From NCBI RefSeq assembly GCF_030063245.1, contig NZ_JASISR010000005.1, positions 1 to 64,000 of the forward strand: a stretch of 64,000 nt of DNA, in the 5' to 3' direction. Below, piece by piece: positions 10,201-20,263 of the stretch. The notes below the pieces were generated by a model. The model worked only from the letters and a program-made list of their open reading frames with translations, had not been told where the DNA came from and searched no databases. The stretch comes from Paenarthrobacter sp. PH39-S1 (GTDB lineage: Bacteria; Actinomycetota; Actinomycetes; Actinomycetales; Micrococcaceae). A program made the position numbers and the translations under genes. Within the stretch, counting starts at the first letter, position 1; each line of letters begins with the position of its first letter.

Positions 10201-10692
10201 GAGAAGCTGGTGGTCAACGCCCGCGCGGCAGGTCCGCGGCTGGGCAAGGACGTTCAGCGCGCCATCAAGGGCGCCAAATCCGGCGATTGGTCCGTCAGCG
10301 CGGACCGCGTCGTCACTGCAGGAGGGCTGAAGTTGGAACAGCAGGAGTACACGCTGGAGACGGTGGTCGCCGAGTCAGCGGACGGGACCTCCGCCGCGGT
10401 GGCGATGCTGCCCGGCGGTGGCTTCGTGGTCCTCAATACCGAGCTGACTCCGGAGCTTGAGGCCGAGGGTACGGCCCGGGACCTGGTCCGTGCCATCCAG
10501 CAGGCCCGCAAGGATGCCGACCTTAGGGTCAGCGACCGGATCGTCACCACGGTGTCAGGTCCGCAGGACGTCATCGATGCGCTGCATGCCAACGCGGGCC
10601 TGGTCCGGAGGGAAACGCTGTCCCTGGCGCTGGAACTGGTGCCCGGAGATATCGACACGACAGTCACGGTTGAACGGACGGCGGCACAATGA
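7273..10692 (+). CDS. ileS: Isoleucyl-tRNA synthetase
   Basis: About 1139 residues charging tRNA-Ile. It has the class I signature as HYGH in [11 protein letters not shown], a CP1 editing domain, a KMSKS loop at about residue 703 ([14 protein letters not shown]) and a Leu/Ile-family anticodon-binding domain. The HYGH form and length place it with the eukaryote-like IleS2 class rather than the E. coli class. ATG 7273 is preferred to 7237 because of AGGATGATGAG just upstream and because 7237 lies in the leader. The stop overlaps folC by four bases (ATGA). An upstream T-box controls it. Confidence 0.97.
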   Translation: MTHYPKASSAAAAPAGAATAHVPAAARFPEIEERILKYWAEDGTFQASIDRRDSALAGQAAGSNEFVFYDGPPFANGLPHYGHLLTGYVKDLVGRYQTQRGKRVERRFGWDTHGLPAELEAMKQLGMTDKKQIETMGVDKFNDACRSSVMKYAGEWQEYVTRQARWVDFDNDYKTLNVEYMESVLWAFKQLHEKGLTYSGYRVLPYCWKDETPLSNHELRMDDDVYKMRQDQSVTVTFPLTAGESEISRRLAGVLALAWTTTPWTLPTNLALAVGPDISYVVVPAGPHGTLAELWATPAGSTGQPGGDSGPAGSGTGTVNRGVDRSGQRFLIASDLLGSYAKDLGYGEGADAAAAAAEAVAETFRGAELAGLSYQPLWDYFADTDKYGTENAWRILLADYVTTTDGTGIVHQAPAYGEDDQKVCEQAGIPVLLSVDDGARFLPLFAAGDLDGIVGLQVFEANKPITRVLRADGRLLRQASYEHSYPHCWRCRNPLIYRAVSSWYVQVTAFRDRMVELNQDINWIPGNVKDGQFGKWLANARDWSISRNRYWGSPIPVWQSDDPQYPRTEVYGSLAELNAAFGRLPLNKEGRIDLHRPFIDELTRPNPDDPRTPEEGQSTMRRVEDVLDVWFDSGSMPYGQVHYPFENADWFDTHNPADFIVEYIGQTRGWFYMLHVLSTSLFDRPAFRNVISHGIVLGSDGQKMSKSLHNYPDVSEVLDRDGSDAMRWFLMSSPILRGGNLIVTEQGIRDGVRQVILPLWNVYSFFTLYTNAAGNGAGYEAALRYDGYTDTMDQYLLANTGDLVRTVTAMLDDYDISGACDALRGYLDMLTNWYVRRSRQRFFDENHDAFDALYTTLETVCRVGASLLPLVTEEIWRGLTGGRSVHLTDWPDAALFGANAALVEQMDRVQQICSTGSSLRKAAKLRVRLPLQELTVVAPAAGKLAGHAAVIADELNIRSVRLLDRAGAAPEQFGIEEKLVVNARAAGPRLGKDVQRAIKGAKSGDWSVSADRVVTAGGLKLEQQEYTLETVVAESADGTSAAVAMLPGGGFVVLNTELTPELEAEGTARDLVRAIQQARKDADLRVSDRIVTTVSGPQDVIDALHANAGLVRRETLSLALELVPGDIDTTVTVERTAAQ

Positions 10693-12068
10693 GCGCAGCT
10701 GACAACATGCACGACGAGTTCTCGGTGGAGAGCGTCTACGCCGAACTGCTGGGGCGGGCGCCGGAAAATAAAATGGAGCCCCGACTGGCACCGCTGTTCC
10801 GGGCCATGGATGTGCTGGGAGAGCCGAACAAGGCTTTCCCTGTCATCCATATCACCGGCACAAACGGAAAAACCTCAACTGCCCGGATGATCGAATCGGG
10901 CCTGCGCGCGCACGGCCTGCGTACCGGCCGGTACACAAGTCCGCACCTGTCCAAGGTGACGGAAAGGATCAGTATTGACGGCGAGCCCGTCCCGGATGGG
11001 ACGTTTGTGCGGATCTGGGATGAGATCCGGCCGTATCTGGCCATCGTGGATGCCGAGCTGGAGGCGGATTCGCAGCCGCGGCTGACGTACTTCGAATGCT
11101 TGACCATCCTGGCCTTCGCGGTCTTTGCCGACGAACCGGTGCAGGTGGCCGTGCTCGAGGTGGGGCTAGGTGGGATCACCGACGCAACCAACGTCGCGGA
11201 TGGTCTGGTGGCCGTGGTGACGCCGATCTCGCTGGACCATACCGAGCTGCTGGGGGACACCACGCGCGATATTGCGCTGGAAAAATCCGGCATCATCAAG
11301 GAAGGCGCCTTCCTGGTCAGCGCGGCCCAGCCCGTTGACGCCGCCCAGGTGCTGCTGGAAGCGGCGCGCGACAAGAACGCCGAGTTCCGCTTCGAGGGGG
11401 TCGAGTTCGGGGTCGAGTCCCGCGCTGTAGCCGTGGGCGGCCAAATGCTGACGGTGCAGGGTCTGGCCGGACGCTATCGAGATCTCGTGCTCCCGCTCCA
11501 CGGGGCGCACCAGGCGGAAAACGCCGCCGTCGCCGTCGCGGCACTTGAGGCGTTCTTCGGCGGCGGAACCAAGGAACTGGATATCGACGTCGTCCGCGAA
11601 GCCTTGGAAACGGTGACCTCGCCCGGTCGGCTGGAAGTGGTGCGCACGGCTCCGACGGTGCTGGTGGACGCCGCCCACAATCCTGCCGGCATTGCCGCCA
11701 GCGCCGAGGCGTTGCAAGAAGCCTTCGCGTTCAGCAAGCTGGTCGTCGTGCTGGGCGTACTGCAGGAAAAGGACGCGGAGGGAATCCTGCGCCAGCTGCG
11801 CGAATCCTATGGCGACGACGCGGCGGAAATCTGCCTGACGCAGTCGAAATCGCCGCGGGCTATGCCGGCGGGGGAGCTCGCTGAACTGGCCTCGGATCTG
11901 GGCTGGAACGCGGAAAACATCCACGTCGCCGAAGGGCTCGACGACGCGATCGAGTGGGCCGTGGAACGCGCCGAAAGCCACAATGACCTGGCCGGCGGGG
12001 TGCTGATCACCGGCTCCATCACGGTGGTTGCCGAGGCCCGTATCCTGCTGGGCAAGGAAGGGACCTAA
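10689..12068 (+). CDS. folC: Bifunctional folylpolyglutamate synthase / dihydrofolate synthase
   Basis: 459 residues. The Mur-ligase-like ATP loop [14 protein letters not shown] lies near residue 55, with [13 protein letters not shown] for folate binding and the C-terminal domain motif [12 protein letters not shown]. It adds glutamate to dihydropteroate and then polyglutamylates folates. The start overlaps the ileS stop by four bases (ATGA), indicating coupled translation; ATG 10707 ([10 protein letters not shown]) is an alternative. The next gene begins immediately after the stop, so ileS-folC-DUF4233 form a tight unit. Confidence 0.96.
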   Translation: MSAADNMHDEFSVESVYAELLGRAPENKMEPRLAPLFRAMDVLGEPNKAFPVIHITGTNGKTSTARMIESGLRAHGLRTGRYTSPHLSKVTERISIDGEPVPDGTFVRIWDEIRPYLAIVDAELEADSQPRLTYFECLTILAFAVFADEPVQVAVLEVGLGGITDATNVADGLVAVVTPISLDHTELLGDTTRDIALEKSGIIKEGAFLVSAAQPVDAAQVLLEAARDKNAEFRFEGVEFGVESRAVAVGGQMLTVQGLAGRYRDLVLPLHGAHQAENAAVAVAALEAFFGGGTKELDIDVVREALETVTSPGRLEVVRTAPTVLVDAAHNPAGIAASAEALQEAFAFSKLVVVLGVLQEKDAEGILRQLRESYGDDAAEICLTQSKSPRAMPAGELAELASDLGWNAENIHVAEGLDDAIEWAVERAESHNDLAGGVLITGSITVVAEARILLGKEGT

Positions 12069-12512
12069 ATGGCTCGTCTGACCAAGGCACAGCGCGAGTG
12101 GCGCCCCGGTATGCCGAAGAAGCGGCGCTCCACGAAGGTGATGTTCGCTTCCGTGGTGCTGGCGCTGGAGGCCTTTGTTGCCTTCTTCGCCACGCTTGCC
12201 GTTTTCGGGCTCCGAGCCAAGGACGTGTCCCAGCCGCTGATCCTGGTGGCCGGCATTGTTCTGAGCATCGTGCTGATCTCGGCGTGCGCCTTCGTTTCCC
12301 GGAAGTGGGGGCCGGCGCTGGGCTGGATTCTGCAGCTGGTGCTCATTGCGGCCGGTTTCCTGGAGCCGATGATGTTTGTCATCGGTGTGCTGTTCGCGCT
12401 GGCCTGGTGGTACGCGCTGCGGACCGGAATCCGGATCGACCGGGAAAACGCCCGGAGGGACCGCGAGCAGGCCGAATGGGATCAATCCCACCCCACTAAG
12501 CCCGTAAACTGA
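12069..12512 (+). CDS. DUF4233 family membrane protein
   Basis: 147 residues. A basic head ([20 protein letters not shown]) is followed by about four hydrophobic segments between residues 25 and 120 and a charged tail. DUF4233 proteins sit between folC and ndk across actinobacteria; their function is unknown. The ATG directly follows the folC stop with AAGGAAGGG just upstream inside folC, so it is co-translated with folC. Nothing ties it to folate or nucleotide metabolism except position. Confidence 0.88.
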   Translation: MARLTKAQREWRPGMPKKRRSTKVMFASVVLALEAFVAFFATLAVFGLRAKDVSQPLILVAGIVLSIVLISACAFVSRKWGPALGWILQLVLIAAGFLEPMMFVIGVLFALAWWYALRTGIRIDRENARRDREQAEWDQSHPTKPVN

Positions 12513-12562
12513 CTACTGAATTCCTCCTGTACAAACGCTGCAACTACGATATTGGAGTCACT

Positions 12563-12979
12563 GTGAGCATTGAGCGCACCCTGCTACTGGTCAAGCCCGA
12601 CGGCGTCGCGCGGAACCTGTCCGGCGAAATCCTGGCCCGGGTGGAAGCGAAGGGCTATACATTGGTCGAGCTGAAGAAGACCGCTGCCACCCGGGAACAG
12701 CTGGAACAGCACTACGAGGAGCACGTCGGTAAGCAGTTCTATGAGCCGCTGGTGAAGTTCATGCTGAGCGGACCCGTGGTGGCCGCTATCTTCGAGGGCC
12801 ACCGCGTCATCGAAGGCTTCCGCTCACTGGCCGGCACCACCGATCCGACCACGGCGGCGCCCGGTACCATCCGCGGTGACTTCGGCCGCGACTGGGGGCT
12901 GAAGGTGCAGCAGAATCTGGTGCACGGCTCAGACTCGGTCGAGTCGGCGGAACGCGAAATCGCCATCTGGTTCGCCTGA
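12563..12979 (+). CDS. ndk: Nucleoside diphosphate kinase
   Basis: 138 residues, the usual length. It begins [18 protein letters not shown] and contains the active-site His in [16 protein letters not shown], which carries the phosphate between nucleotides. It keeps NTP and dNTP pools balanced using ATP as donor. The start is GTG at 12563 with TTGGAG upstream. It sits 50 bases after the DUF4233 gene and is probably part of the same transcript. Confidence 0.97.
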   Translation: MSIERTLLLVKPDGVARNLSGEILARVEAKGYTLVELKKTAATREQLEQHYEEHVGKQFYEPLVKFMLSGPVVAAIFEGHRVIEGFRSLAGTTDPTTAAPGTIRGDFGRDWGLKVQQNLVHGSDSVESAEREIAIWFA

Positions 12980-13047
12980 ACCATCCGGGGCCCTGTCCGC
13001 CAGGACCCGGGTCTACCCTCCCGACTTACCTTCGCGGGAAGAGATGG

Positions 13048-13779
13048 TTAGCCGGCCCCGCCGCCAACGAAGAGATTCACGAAGCGGAAAAAGATGCTCG
13101 CGGCGACGCCGAGATAGAGCAGACCAATAATTACCCAGGCCCAGTCGGCAAGGAACCTCCTCACACCGGCAGACGCCGGAATGACGCCGTGTTGAACGTT
13201 GCGGACCGTGGTCCAGACGAAAAGCGGAATCATCATGGCCCAGACCACCATGCAATATGGGCACAGAATGCCAATAGCGTACAGTGCCTGCGACCAAAGC
13301 CAAGCGATCATAATCATCCCGAGGGTGACACCGGTCTGCAGCCCGATCCAGTACGATCGGTTCATCCGGGCCCCTGCGAACAGCACCATGGCGGTCGTGA
13401 TGATGACAGCAAAGGCGAAGACGCCTATCAGCGGATTCGGGAAACCGAACAGCTCGGCCTGATGCGTTGCCATCACCTTCCCGCAGGAAATCCATGGGTT
13501 CACGTCGCAGCTGGTGACGGCATTGGGGTTCTTGTAGAGTTCCAGCCGGTCCAGCACCAGCGCTCCAGAGGCCAACCACGCGACGACGCCCGTGATCAGC
13601 AGCAGCCAAGCGAACGGCTTTCGCCGGGTCAGCAGCGGAAGGCGTGTTTCGACGTCAACGGAATGGCTGGGAGCGGCAATCGGGGGCGCAGTTCGGGACG
13701 CCGTAGCGGTGCGCGGGCCGTTCCGCGACCCGGTGCCTGTGGTCAACGTGGTGCCTGCGGCATTTTTGGGCCGGGCCAT
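13048..13779 (-). CDS. Vitamin K epoxide reductase (VKOR) family protein
   Basis: 243 residues. After a Ser/Thr/Ala-rich cytoplasmic head of about 45 residues come four to five membrane segments. The VKOR signature is complete: the loop pair in CDVNPWISCGKVM and the active-site pair CPYC in YAIGILCPYCMVVWAM. Bacterial VKORs reoxidise a DsbA-like thiol oxidase using quinone, allowing disulfide formation outside the membrane; no DsbA-like gene lies in this window. ATG 13779 (MARPKNAAG) is chosen; the longer upstream frame has no family similarity. It points toward ndk. Confidence 0.92.
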   Translation of the reverse strand: MARPKNAAGTTLTTGTGSRNGPRTATASRTAPPIAAPSHSVDVETRLPLLTRRKPFAWLLLITGVVAWLASGALVLDRLELYKNPNAVTSCDVNPWISCGKVMATHQAELFGFPNPLIGVFAFAVIITTAMVLFAGARMNRSYWIGLQTGVTLGMIMIAWLWSQALYAIGILCPYCMVVWAMMIPLFVWTTVRNVQHGVIPASAGVRRFLADWAWVIIGLLYLGVAASIFFRFVNLFVGGGAG

Positions 13780-14262
13780 TTTCACCTGTTTCGTTGGTAT
13801 GCGGATCTGTCCCGATTGTAACCCGATCACCTTCCTGCTGCCCGGGCATGAAACCGACCGGCGCGCCGACGGACGATGGTGAAGGCACCAAAGCGACCAG
13901 GGCGCGGGCCGTTCAACGGCGCTGGAATACGGACAGCCGGGCGTCCCGTATGAGACAATGAACTTGGCTGGCGCCCGATCCATATGCGGGTTACGGTCCA
14001 ATCGCAAGCTTTCAAGCTCGCCGGTGACGCACCGGGAGCGGACGGGGTGAAGATACCCGCCGTGTTCCGATATCCACCGCGCGGCCCCTGCTGGGCAGAC
14101 CACCAGCGGGAGAGGGAACATGCAATTGGCTTTCGAGTGATGCCGCACCCCAATGATGGTGCGACCTTGAAAGTATCCAGATGACTTCTGTCAACGCCCG
14201 CGGGTTTTGACTATTTCGCCCTCCTGGGCGCCGGATGTGGCGACGCCTCAAGGGCTGGAGTA
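13780..14262. other. Divergent region upstream of rne
   Basis: About 480 bases between the VKOR gene and rne. Open frames here on both strands are Arg- and Pro-rich with no ribosome binding sites. rne probably has a long 5' leader, as in other bacteria where RNase E controls its own mRNA. I see no recognised RNA motif and no tRNA. Confidence 0.4.
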
Positions 14263-17200
14263 ATGCCACAGATGGATAAAGACCAGACGTTCACAGGGAC
14301 CGACGCGGCAGAGGATGCCGCAGTACCGGCAGACACCGAGGCAGAACCAGCGGTGAAGCGTGCGGTGCGCAGCCGACGCAAGGTTGTCACGACGGACAAC
14401 GGCGGGACGAACCCCGTGGAGCCGGGTGCGGCGGTGGCCGAAACCGCCCAGGCCATGCAGAGCTCGGAGAGCGTTGAGGGCTCAGGCCTTGCGGAAACCA
14501 CGGAGGCTGGCCCCGTGACGGAGGCGTCGGTGCGGAAAGCATCGGTGCGGCGCAGCCGGGCGAGGAAGGTCACCGGCCCGGCAGCGGCCGATAACGGCGC
14601 AACGACCCCCGTCGGGATGGCCCCGGCACAGACGGTGCTGGTGCTCCCCGAGGTGACATCAGAGACGGCCGGCAGCGCGGTTGCTGCTCCCGTGGAGCGT
14701 TTCTCCCCTGCGGTTCCGACAGCCGAAATTCCTACGGCGGTTCCTGCCAACGGGATTCCCACAGTGGTTCCGTCCGCCGGAATCTCGGCAGGCGGAACTG
14801 ACGGAACCGGCGAATCCGCCGCGAAGGCGCCGAAGCGTCCGGCCCGCCGCCGTGCTTCCTCGCCGGCAGCCTCCCCTGCCGTCACGGTTGCCACCGGTCC
14901 GGCCGAGCCCGCCGCTCATCCTGCTCCCGCCGCTCATCCTGCTCCCGCCGCTGTTGCGGTTTCAGCTGAGCCGGGCGCCGGCGCTGTGGCTGCGGAAGCC
15001 GTCGTACCTGAAGAAGTCTCCGTGCCCGCAGCACCAGATGACGCCGCGCCGGCGACTGCGCCTGACGCTCCTGCGACTGGCGGGCCTGCGACGTCCGCGG
15101 GCGCGCCTGCGGCGGCACCGACTGCAGCAGACGCAGAGTCCGCGGCCGCACCCGCTGCGGAGCCGACGCAGAGCCCGCTCTTCCTGACGCCGGGCCTGTC
15201 GGTGCTGTTCCAGGCCCCGGACCTAAGTGCCGTGGTTGTTCCGGCCTCGACCAAGATCGCCGACGCCGCCGACTCCACCGACGAGGACGAAGATTCTGAG
15301 ACCAGCGAAAGCGGCCGTCGACGGCGCCGCGGCCGGACCCGTCGGGGACGCTCCGAGGACACCACTGATGAAGGCACGGATTCCGCCCGGACCGGTGACG
15401 ATACCGGTCAGGACAACAGCGACAAGGGAGCCGACGGCGTAACCTCTCGTCGCCGTCGTCGTCGTCGCCGCGGCGATCAGGACCTGGAACTGACCGGCGG
15501 CACCGATGAGGACCCGCCCAACACGGTGACCCGCGTCCGTGCCCCGCGGCAGCCGTCCGAGGCTCCGGTCTCGAACAAGGTCACCAGCCTTCGCGGATCC
15601 ACCCGGCTTGAGGCCAAGAAGCAGCGCCGGCGCGAATCCCGCGACACCGGCCGCCGCCGCCAGGTCATCACCGAGGCCGAATTCCTGGCCCGGCGGGAAT
15701 CCGTGGACCGCACCATGATCGTCCGCCAACGCGACGAACGGATCCAGATAGGCGTGCTCGAAGACGGCATCCTCGCGGAGCACTTCGTCTCCAAGACGCA
15801 GCAGGACTCGCTGATCGGCAATGTCTATCTTGCCAAGGTCCAGAATGTGCTGCCAAGCATGGAAGCCGCCTTCGTGGACATCGGACGCGGACGCAACGCC
15901 GTGCTGTATGCAGGTGAGGTCAACTGGGAAGCCTCCCGGTTGGACGGGCAGGCGCGCCGGATCGAAAACGCGCTCAAATCAGGGGACTCCGTGCTGGTCC
16001 AAGTGACCAAGGACCCTGTCGGCCACAAGGGCGCGCGGCTGACCAGCCAGATCTCGCTGCCGGGCCGTTACCTGGTCTACGTCCCGGGCGGTTCCATGAC
16101 GGGTATTTCCCGCAAGCTCCCCGACGTGGAGCGGAACCGGCTCAAACGGATCCTGAAGGACCATCTGCCGGAAAACGCCGGCGTCATTGTCCGTACCGCG
16201 GCCGAGGGCGCCAGCGAAGAAGAACTCACGCACGACATCAACCGGCTGCGCGCGCAGTGGGAAGGGATCGAGGCGCAGGCCACGTCGACCAAAACGCTCG
16301 CTCCGGAAATGCTGTACGGCGAACCAGACCTGACCATCAAGGTGGTCCGCGATGTCTTCAACGAGGACTTCAGCAAGCTCATGGTCTCCGGCGAAGAGGC
16401 ATGGGACACGGTCGAGGCCTATGTGACGTATGTGGCCCCGGATCTGGTGGATCGGCTGGAGAAATGGACCAAGGGCGAGGATATCTTCGCCGCGTTCCGC
16501 ATCGAGGAGCAGATCGCCAAAGCATTGGAGCGCAAGGTGTTCCTGCCTTCCGGCGGCTCCCTGGTGATTGACCGCACCGAGGCAATGACCGTCGTCGACG
16601 TCAACACCGGCAAGTTCACCGGTTCCGGCGGAAACCTCGAAGAAACGGTCACCAAAAACAACCTGGAGGCGGCCGAAGAAGTTGTACGGCAGCTGCGACT
16701 GCGAGACATCGGCGGCATCATTGTCATCGACTTCATCGACATGGTGCTCGAATCCAACCGTGACTTGGTGCTCCGCCGGCTGGTCGAGTGCCTGGGCCGG
16801 GACCGGACCAAACATCAGGTGGCGGAAGTGACGTCGTTGGGCCTGATCCAGATGACGCGTAAGCGGATGGGTACGGGGCTGCTCGAGGTGTTCGGCGAGC
16901 AGTGTGAGGCCTGCGCCGGCCGCGGCGTCGTTACGCATGAGGTTCCGGTGGAACACCGACGCCCGCATACGGCGACGGCGGAACAGCACCTTCCGTCAGC
17001 CCGCAATGAGCAGCCGCGGCAGGAACCGGCCCGCTCACCGCGCGAGAAGAAGCGCCGCAGGGGCCAACAGGCCGTTGAGACCGAGATATGGGATGCGCCG
17101 GTGAACGAGCCGGTCGACGCAGAGCGACAGGCCAAGGCGACGGCGGCCCGGGCCGCCCTGGCCACGATCGCCGCGGCCACCCATGCCGCGCATCATGAGG

Positions 17201-17910
17201 GCGCAGAGCATCAAACCGCCGTGCAGCCCGACGGCACAGGACGGCAGTCGGCTGTACCGCGGCAGGACGACCGGAGCACATTGGGACAGCGCCAGCTGGA
17301 CCAGAACCGGCAGCCGGGCAAATCGCAGGCAGCGGACGCTGAATCGGCGGGCACCTTCGCCGCGAATGCTCCGTCGGGGGATGCGCTACCCGGGAATGCT
17401 CTACCCGGGAATGCTCTGCCCGCGAACACGGCGCCCGGGAACGCGCTGGCCGCCGGCGCGGGCAGCCCGGCCGCGTCTGTGCTGAATATCGGCGGGGAAG
17501 CAATTGAACTGCCGCACGGCACGAGCGGGCAGCCGGGGTCCCCGGTGGATCCGTCGCAGGCCCTGGCCGGTCTCGCCCAGGTTCTCGATCACCTGTCGGA
17601 GGGACCCACCGGGGAGGTCCCGGATCATTCGGGCCTGGACGCAAACGGTCAGCCACTGCGCACCCGTGAACGCCGCGGCCGCCGTAACCGCGGCGCCAGC
17701 CGCGCACAGGGATCGGCCAACGCGAACGAGGTCCAGCAGCGTACATCCGGGACCACACGGCAGGCCAATTCCTCGGATATTGGAGCTCCAGGACATTCCG
17801 TGCATGTTCCGGCCAAGCCCGCCCAGGCTCCCCAGTCCGCAGCGAAGAACGCAGCGAAGACCACCGCGCCGATCATTCTCGGCGTTGGAGTGCCGGCCTC
17901 CGAACTGTAG
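14263..17910 (+). CDS. rne: Ribonuclease E/G family endoribonuclease
   Basis: 1215 residues. The order is a long Ala/Pro/Thr-rich N-terminal extension (to about residue 370) with Arg-rich patches, an S1-like RNA-binding segment from about 487, the DNase-I-like catalytic core with metal-binding Asp779 (DVNTGK) and Asp823 (VIDFIDM), the zinc link Cys881-x-x-Cys884 (CEAC), and a long disordered tail. This flank-catalytic-flank layout is typical of actinobacterial RNase E. It cleaves single-stranded RNA in mRNA decay and rRNA/tRNA maturation. ATG 14272 is an alternative start with better spacing to GGAG. In-frame tandem repeats occur at 14909-14950 and 17382-17430. Confidence 0.95.
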   Translation: MPQMDKDQTFTGTDAAEDAAVPADTEAEPAVKRAVRSRRKVVTTDNGGTNPVEPGAAVAETAQAMQSSESVEGSGLAETTEAGPVTEASVRKASVRRSRARKVTGPAAADNGATTPVGMAPAQTVLVLPEVTSETAGSAVAAPVERFSPAVPTAEIPTAVPANGIPTVVPSAGISAGGTDGTGESAAKAPKRPARRRASSPAASPAVTVATGPAEPAAHPAPAAHPAPAAVAVSAEPGAGAVAAEAVVPEEVSVPAAPDDAAPATAPDAPATGGPATSAGAPAAAPTAADAESAAAPAAEPTQSPLFLTPGLSVLFQAPDLSAVVVPASTKIADAADSTDEDEDSETSESGRRRRRGRTRRGRSEDTTDEGTDSARTGDDTGQDNSDKGADGVTSRRRRRRRRGDQDLELTGGTDEDPPNTVTRVRAPRQPSEAPVSNKVTSLRGSTRLEAKKQRRRESRDTGRRRQVITEAEFLARRESVDRTMIVRQRDERIQIGVLEDGILAEHFVSKTQQDSLIGNVYLAKVQNVLPSMEAAFVDIGRGRNAVLYAGEVNWEASRLDGQARRIENALKSGDSVLVQVTKDPVGHKGARLTSQISLPGRYLVYVPGGSMTGISRKLPDVERNRLKRILKDHLPENAGVIVRTAAEGASEEELTHDINRLRAQWEGIEAQATSTKTLAPEMLYGEPDLTIKVVRDVFNEDFSKLMVSGEEAWDTVEAYVTYVAPDLVDRLEKWTKGEDIFAAFRIEEQIAKALERKVFLPSGGSLVIDRTEAMTVVDVNTGKFTGSGGNLEETVTKNNLEAAEEVVRQLRLRDIGGIIVIDFIDMVLESNRDLVLRRLVECLGRDRTKHQVAEVTSLGLIQMTRKRMGTGLLEVFGEQCEACAGRGVVTHEVPVEHRRPHTATAEQHLPSARNEQPRQEPARSPREKKRRRGQQAVETEIWDAPVNEPVDAERQAKATAARAALATIAAATHAAHHEGAEHQTAVQPDGTGRQSAVPRQDDRSTLGQRQLDQNRQPGKSQAADAESAGTFAANAPSGDALPGNALPGNALPANTAPGNALAAGAGSPAASVLNIGGEAIELPHGTSGQPGSPVDPSQALAGLAQVLDHLSEGPTGEVPDHSGLDANGQPLRTRERRGRRNRGASRAQGSANANEVQQRTSGTTRQANSSDIGAPGHSVHVPAKPAQAPQSAAKNAAKTTAPIILGVGVPASEL
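14909..14950. repeat. 18-bp tandem duplication inside rne
   Basis: CCGCTCATCCTGCTCCCG-type units are repeated twice in frame within the disordered N-terminal extension of RNase E, giving the peptide AHPAPAAHPAPAA. It does not disturb the reading frame. Confidence 0.75.
17382..17430. repeat. 15-bp tandem repeat inside the rne tail
   Basis: The sequence CCCGGGAATGCTCTA recurs two to three times in frame and encodes LPGNALPGNALPAN in the disordered C-terminal tail of RNase E. Confidence 0.7.
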
Positions 17911-17956
17911 GCCTTCCGCTGCATACCTTCCGGCAGACATGCAGGCGTGATTAATG

Positions 17957-17994
17957 CCCCGGCAACCCCGCGAATACCCGCGGGGTTGCCGGGG
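17957..17994 (+). terminator. Strong hairpin after rne
   Basis: CCCCGGCAACCCCGCG (17957-17972) and its exact complement at 17979-17994 form a perfect 16-bp stem with a six-base loop, 46 bases after the rne stop. No U-run follows, as is common for actinobacterial terminators. Confidence 0.85.
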
Positions 17995-18218
17995 TGTTGC
18001 CTGTGGCCACCATTTCTGTCGGTGCGGCAGAACCGTCACGGGGCTCGCTAAATTGCTGTGAGCTATATCGTTGTGATCAGGGCGGGGGACCGCGAAGCCC
18101 TCGGCCTGAACATCGCCGGTCGTCGGATTTTCTCGGTTTTGCAGTCGTCCGGAACCTTCACTAACGGGCGCGGCTTCAAGGCTGGCAGGACGAGGCGGCG
18201 GCATCGGCTAGTGTTGGT

Positions 18219-18300
18219 TTCCGACACGGGGTGCCGCGCCAAAGGGCCGGTTGAGATCCAGACCCGTTGAACCTGCCCGGTCAGCGCCGGCGAAGGGATG
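18219..18300 (+). promoter_or_regulatory. TPP (thiamine pyrophosphate) riboswitch
   Basis: The THI-box elements occur in order: ACACGGGGTGC (18225-18235), GGTTGAGA near 18249, ACCCGTTGAACCTG (18262-18275) and a CCGG...CCGGCGAAGGGA closing segment (to 18297). The final AAGGGA is also the likely ribosome binding site of the ThiD/TenA gene whose ATG is at 18308. Ligand-stabilised closing of the last helix would hide it, so thiamine pyrophosphate probably represses translation. Confidence 0.95.
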
Positions 18301-18307
18301 TCCGTCC

Positions 18308-19855
18308 ATGCGCAGCAACCAGCAAAACAACCAGCAGGCCAGCCAGCAGCACCGCAGCCCGGATCCGCGGCCCGCTCTGAACCGGGTGCCGCGCGTGCTC
18401 AGCATCGCCGGCTCCGATCCTTCCGGTGGGGCAGGCATCCAGGCGGACCTGAAGAGTATTGCGGCGAATGGCGGCTACGGCATGGCTGCCATCACGGCCT
18501 TGACGGCGCAGAACACCCGGGGCGTTAGGTCGGTCCATGTTCCCCCCGTCGGATTTCTCAAGGAACAGTTGGACGCCGTCACCGAGGACATTGAGATCGA
18601 TGCGGTCAAGATCGGCATGCTCGGGGACGCTGACGTGATCGACACGGTCGCCCGATGGTTGACACGGACCCGGCCCTCCGTCGTCGTTCTTGATCCGGTG
18701 ATGGTGGCCAGCAGCGGAGACCGTCTGCTGCCGGCCAATGCCGAGCATGCGCTGCGGGAGCTCCTGCGGCAAGCCGATCTGATCACGCCGAACCTCCCGG
18801 AGCTTGCCGTGCTGGTCGACGAGCCGCCGGCACGCAGCTGGGACGATGCGCTGGCGCAGGGCAAGCGGCTGGCGGCGGGCAGTGACGTGCGCGTGCTGGT
18901 CAAAGGCGGGCACCTGGACTCGCAGGACTGCCCGGATGCCCTGGTGTCCCCGGACGGCTCGGTGCACCAGTTCAGTGCGTCCCGCGTGCGCACCCGCAAT
19001 ACGCATGGCACCGGCTGCTCGCTTTCCGCCGGCCTCGCCACGGTGCAGGCGCAGCTGGGGGACTGGCCGGCCTCCCTGCAGCGTGTCAAGGCGTGGCTGC
19101 AGGGTGCACTGGAGCACGCGGACGAACTCCAGGTCGGCGGGGGCCACGGCCCGGTCAATCATTTTCAGTCGCTCTGGGCGCACCGGCCACCGGCAGACGG
19201 CGATTTCTCAGGCCAGTTGTGGCAGGAAATCGCCGGCGTGCGCCGCGACATCTTCGGGTTGGACTTCATCAGGGCCTTGGGCAACGGCAGCCTGCACAGG
19301 CGGCACTTCGAGTACTATCTGGCCCAGGATGCGCTGTATCTCAACGGGTACTCACGCGTGCTGGCGCGGGCCAGCGCCCTGGCGCCGACCGAGGAAGAAC
19401 AACTTTTCTGGGCCAACTCGTCCCGGCAGTGCCTGCTGGTGGAGACAGAGCTGCACCGCAACTGGCTGGGCGGCCAACTGGCGGATGCAACGCCGGGCCC
19501 GGTGACCAAGGCTTACCTTGATCATTTGCTCGCGGCCAGTGCCGGCGGCAGCTATGCGGAACTCGTGGCGGCCCTGCTGCCGTGTTATTGGCTGTATGCG
19601 GACGTGGGAGCGACGCTGCACGCCCAGTTCCGTGCGGACCAACCGGCCGACGACGGCGAGCACCCGTATGCGGCTTGGCTGAGCACCTACGCGGATGAAG
19701 ACTTCGCGGCCGCCACCCGGAGGGCAATCTCCATCACGGACCAAGCTGCACGGAACGGCTCGACGGGGGAGCGGGAGCGGATGCGGCAGGCGTTCGGCGG
19801 CTCAGCCCGCCTCGAACTGGCATTCTTCGACGCGCCGAGGCTGTATTCCCAGTAG
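18308..19855 (+). CDS. thiD: Bifunctional ThiD-TenA: HMP(-P) kinase fused to thiaminase II-like domain
   Basis: About 515 residues. The N-terminal ThiD domain (roughly 30-290) has the ribokinase-fold VLSIAGSDPSGGAGIQADLK and the NTHGTGCSLSAGLAT active-site loop; it phosphorylates hydroxymethylpyrimidine. The C-terminal TenA domain (about 300-510) has YYLAQDALYLNGYSRVL and a Cys in LLPCYWLYADVG; TenA hydrolyses thiamine breakdown products to recover the pyrimidine. The fusion couples salvage with phosphorylation. ATG 18308 follows directly on the riboswitch ribosome binding site; the upstream in-frame TTG lies inside the riboswitch. Confidence 0.95.
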   Translation: MRSNQQNNQQASQQHRSPDPRPALNRVPRVLSIAGSDPSGGAGIQADLKSIAANGGYGMAAITALTAQNTRGVRSVHVPPVGFLKEQLDAVTEDIEIDAVKIGMLGDADVIDTVARWLTRTRPSVVVLDPVMVASSGDRLLPANAEHALRELLRQADLITPNLPELAVLVDEPPARSWDDALAQGKRLAAGSDVRVLVKGGHLDSQDCPDALVSPDGSVHQFSASRVRTRNTHGTGCSLSAGLATVQAQLGDWPASLQRVKAWLQGALEHADELQVGGGHGPVNHFQSLWAHRPPADGDFSGQLWQEIAGVRRDIFGLDFIRALGNGSLHRRHFEYYLAQDALYLNGYSRVLARASALAPTEEEQLFWANSSRQCLLVETELHRNWLGGQLADATPGPVTKAYLDHLLAASAGGSYAELVAALLPCYWLYADVGATLHAQFRADQPADDGEHPYAAWLSTYADEDFAAATRRAISITDQAARNGSTGERERMRQAFGGSARLELAFFDAPRLYSQ

Positions 19856-20263
19856 TGCCATTCCCAGTAGCGCGATCGCCCATACCGCGATTCCCCGCGG
19901 CGCGCCGGGCAGCCTGTCGCGGGAACCGGGCGCATTCGGGCTATGCTTACGAAGCACGGTTCCGGTGACGGGGTGATGCGGTTCCACTTGGTGGCGTCCT
20001 CACATACAGTCTCCGAGGACCAGTCTCATTTGCGGCCGAGGGTAGATTTAGCGTATTCTTGATCTTCGGTGCTTACGCCAGTACAGGGCATTTACTCCTT
20101 TGAGAGGTCCTCGGCGTCGAGGCACGGTGCGAAAACGCGAAGTGTTCATGAAACTGTTGATACGGCAGGAACAGGGAGCGGTGAGCACAGCTGGTATCCG
20201 GTCACGATCTTCCGGGTCCGCACGCAAACTTTGTAATAAACGTCGAGAGAAGTGAGTTCCACA
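19856..20263 (+). other. Intergenic region and leader of rplU-rpmA
   Basis: About 400 bases with no gene. A direct repeat of TTCCCAGTAG lies at the thiD/tenA end (around 19848 and 19861). The rplU promoter and 5' leader must lie here. I do not recognise a described L21 leader motif. Confidence 0.4.

Noticed and set aside
18058-18270. Open frame starting GTG 18058 before thiD/tenA
   Set aside because: It overlaps the riboswitch core and has no conserved sequence.
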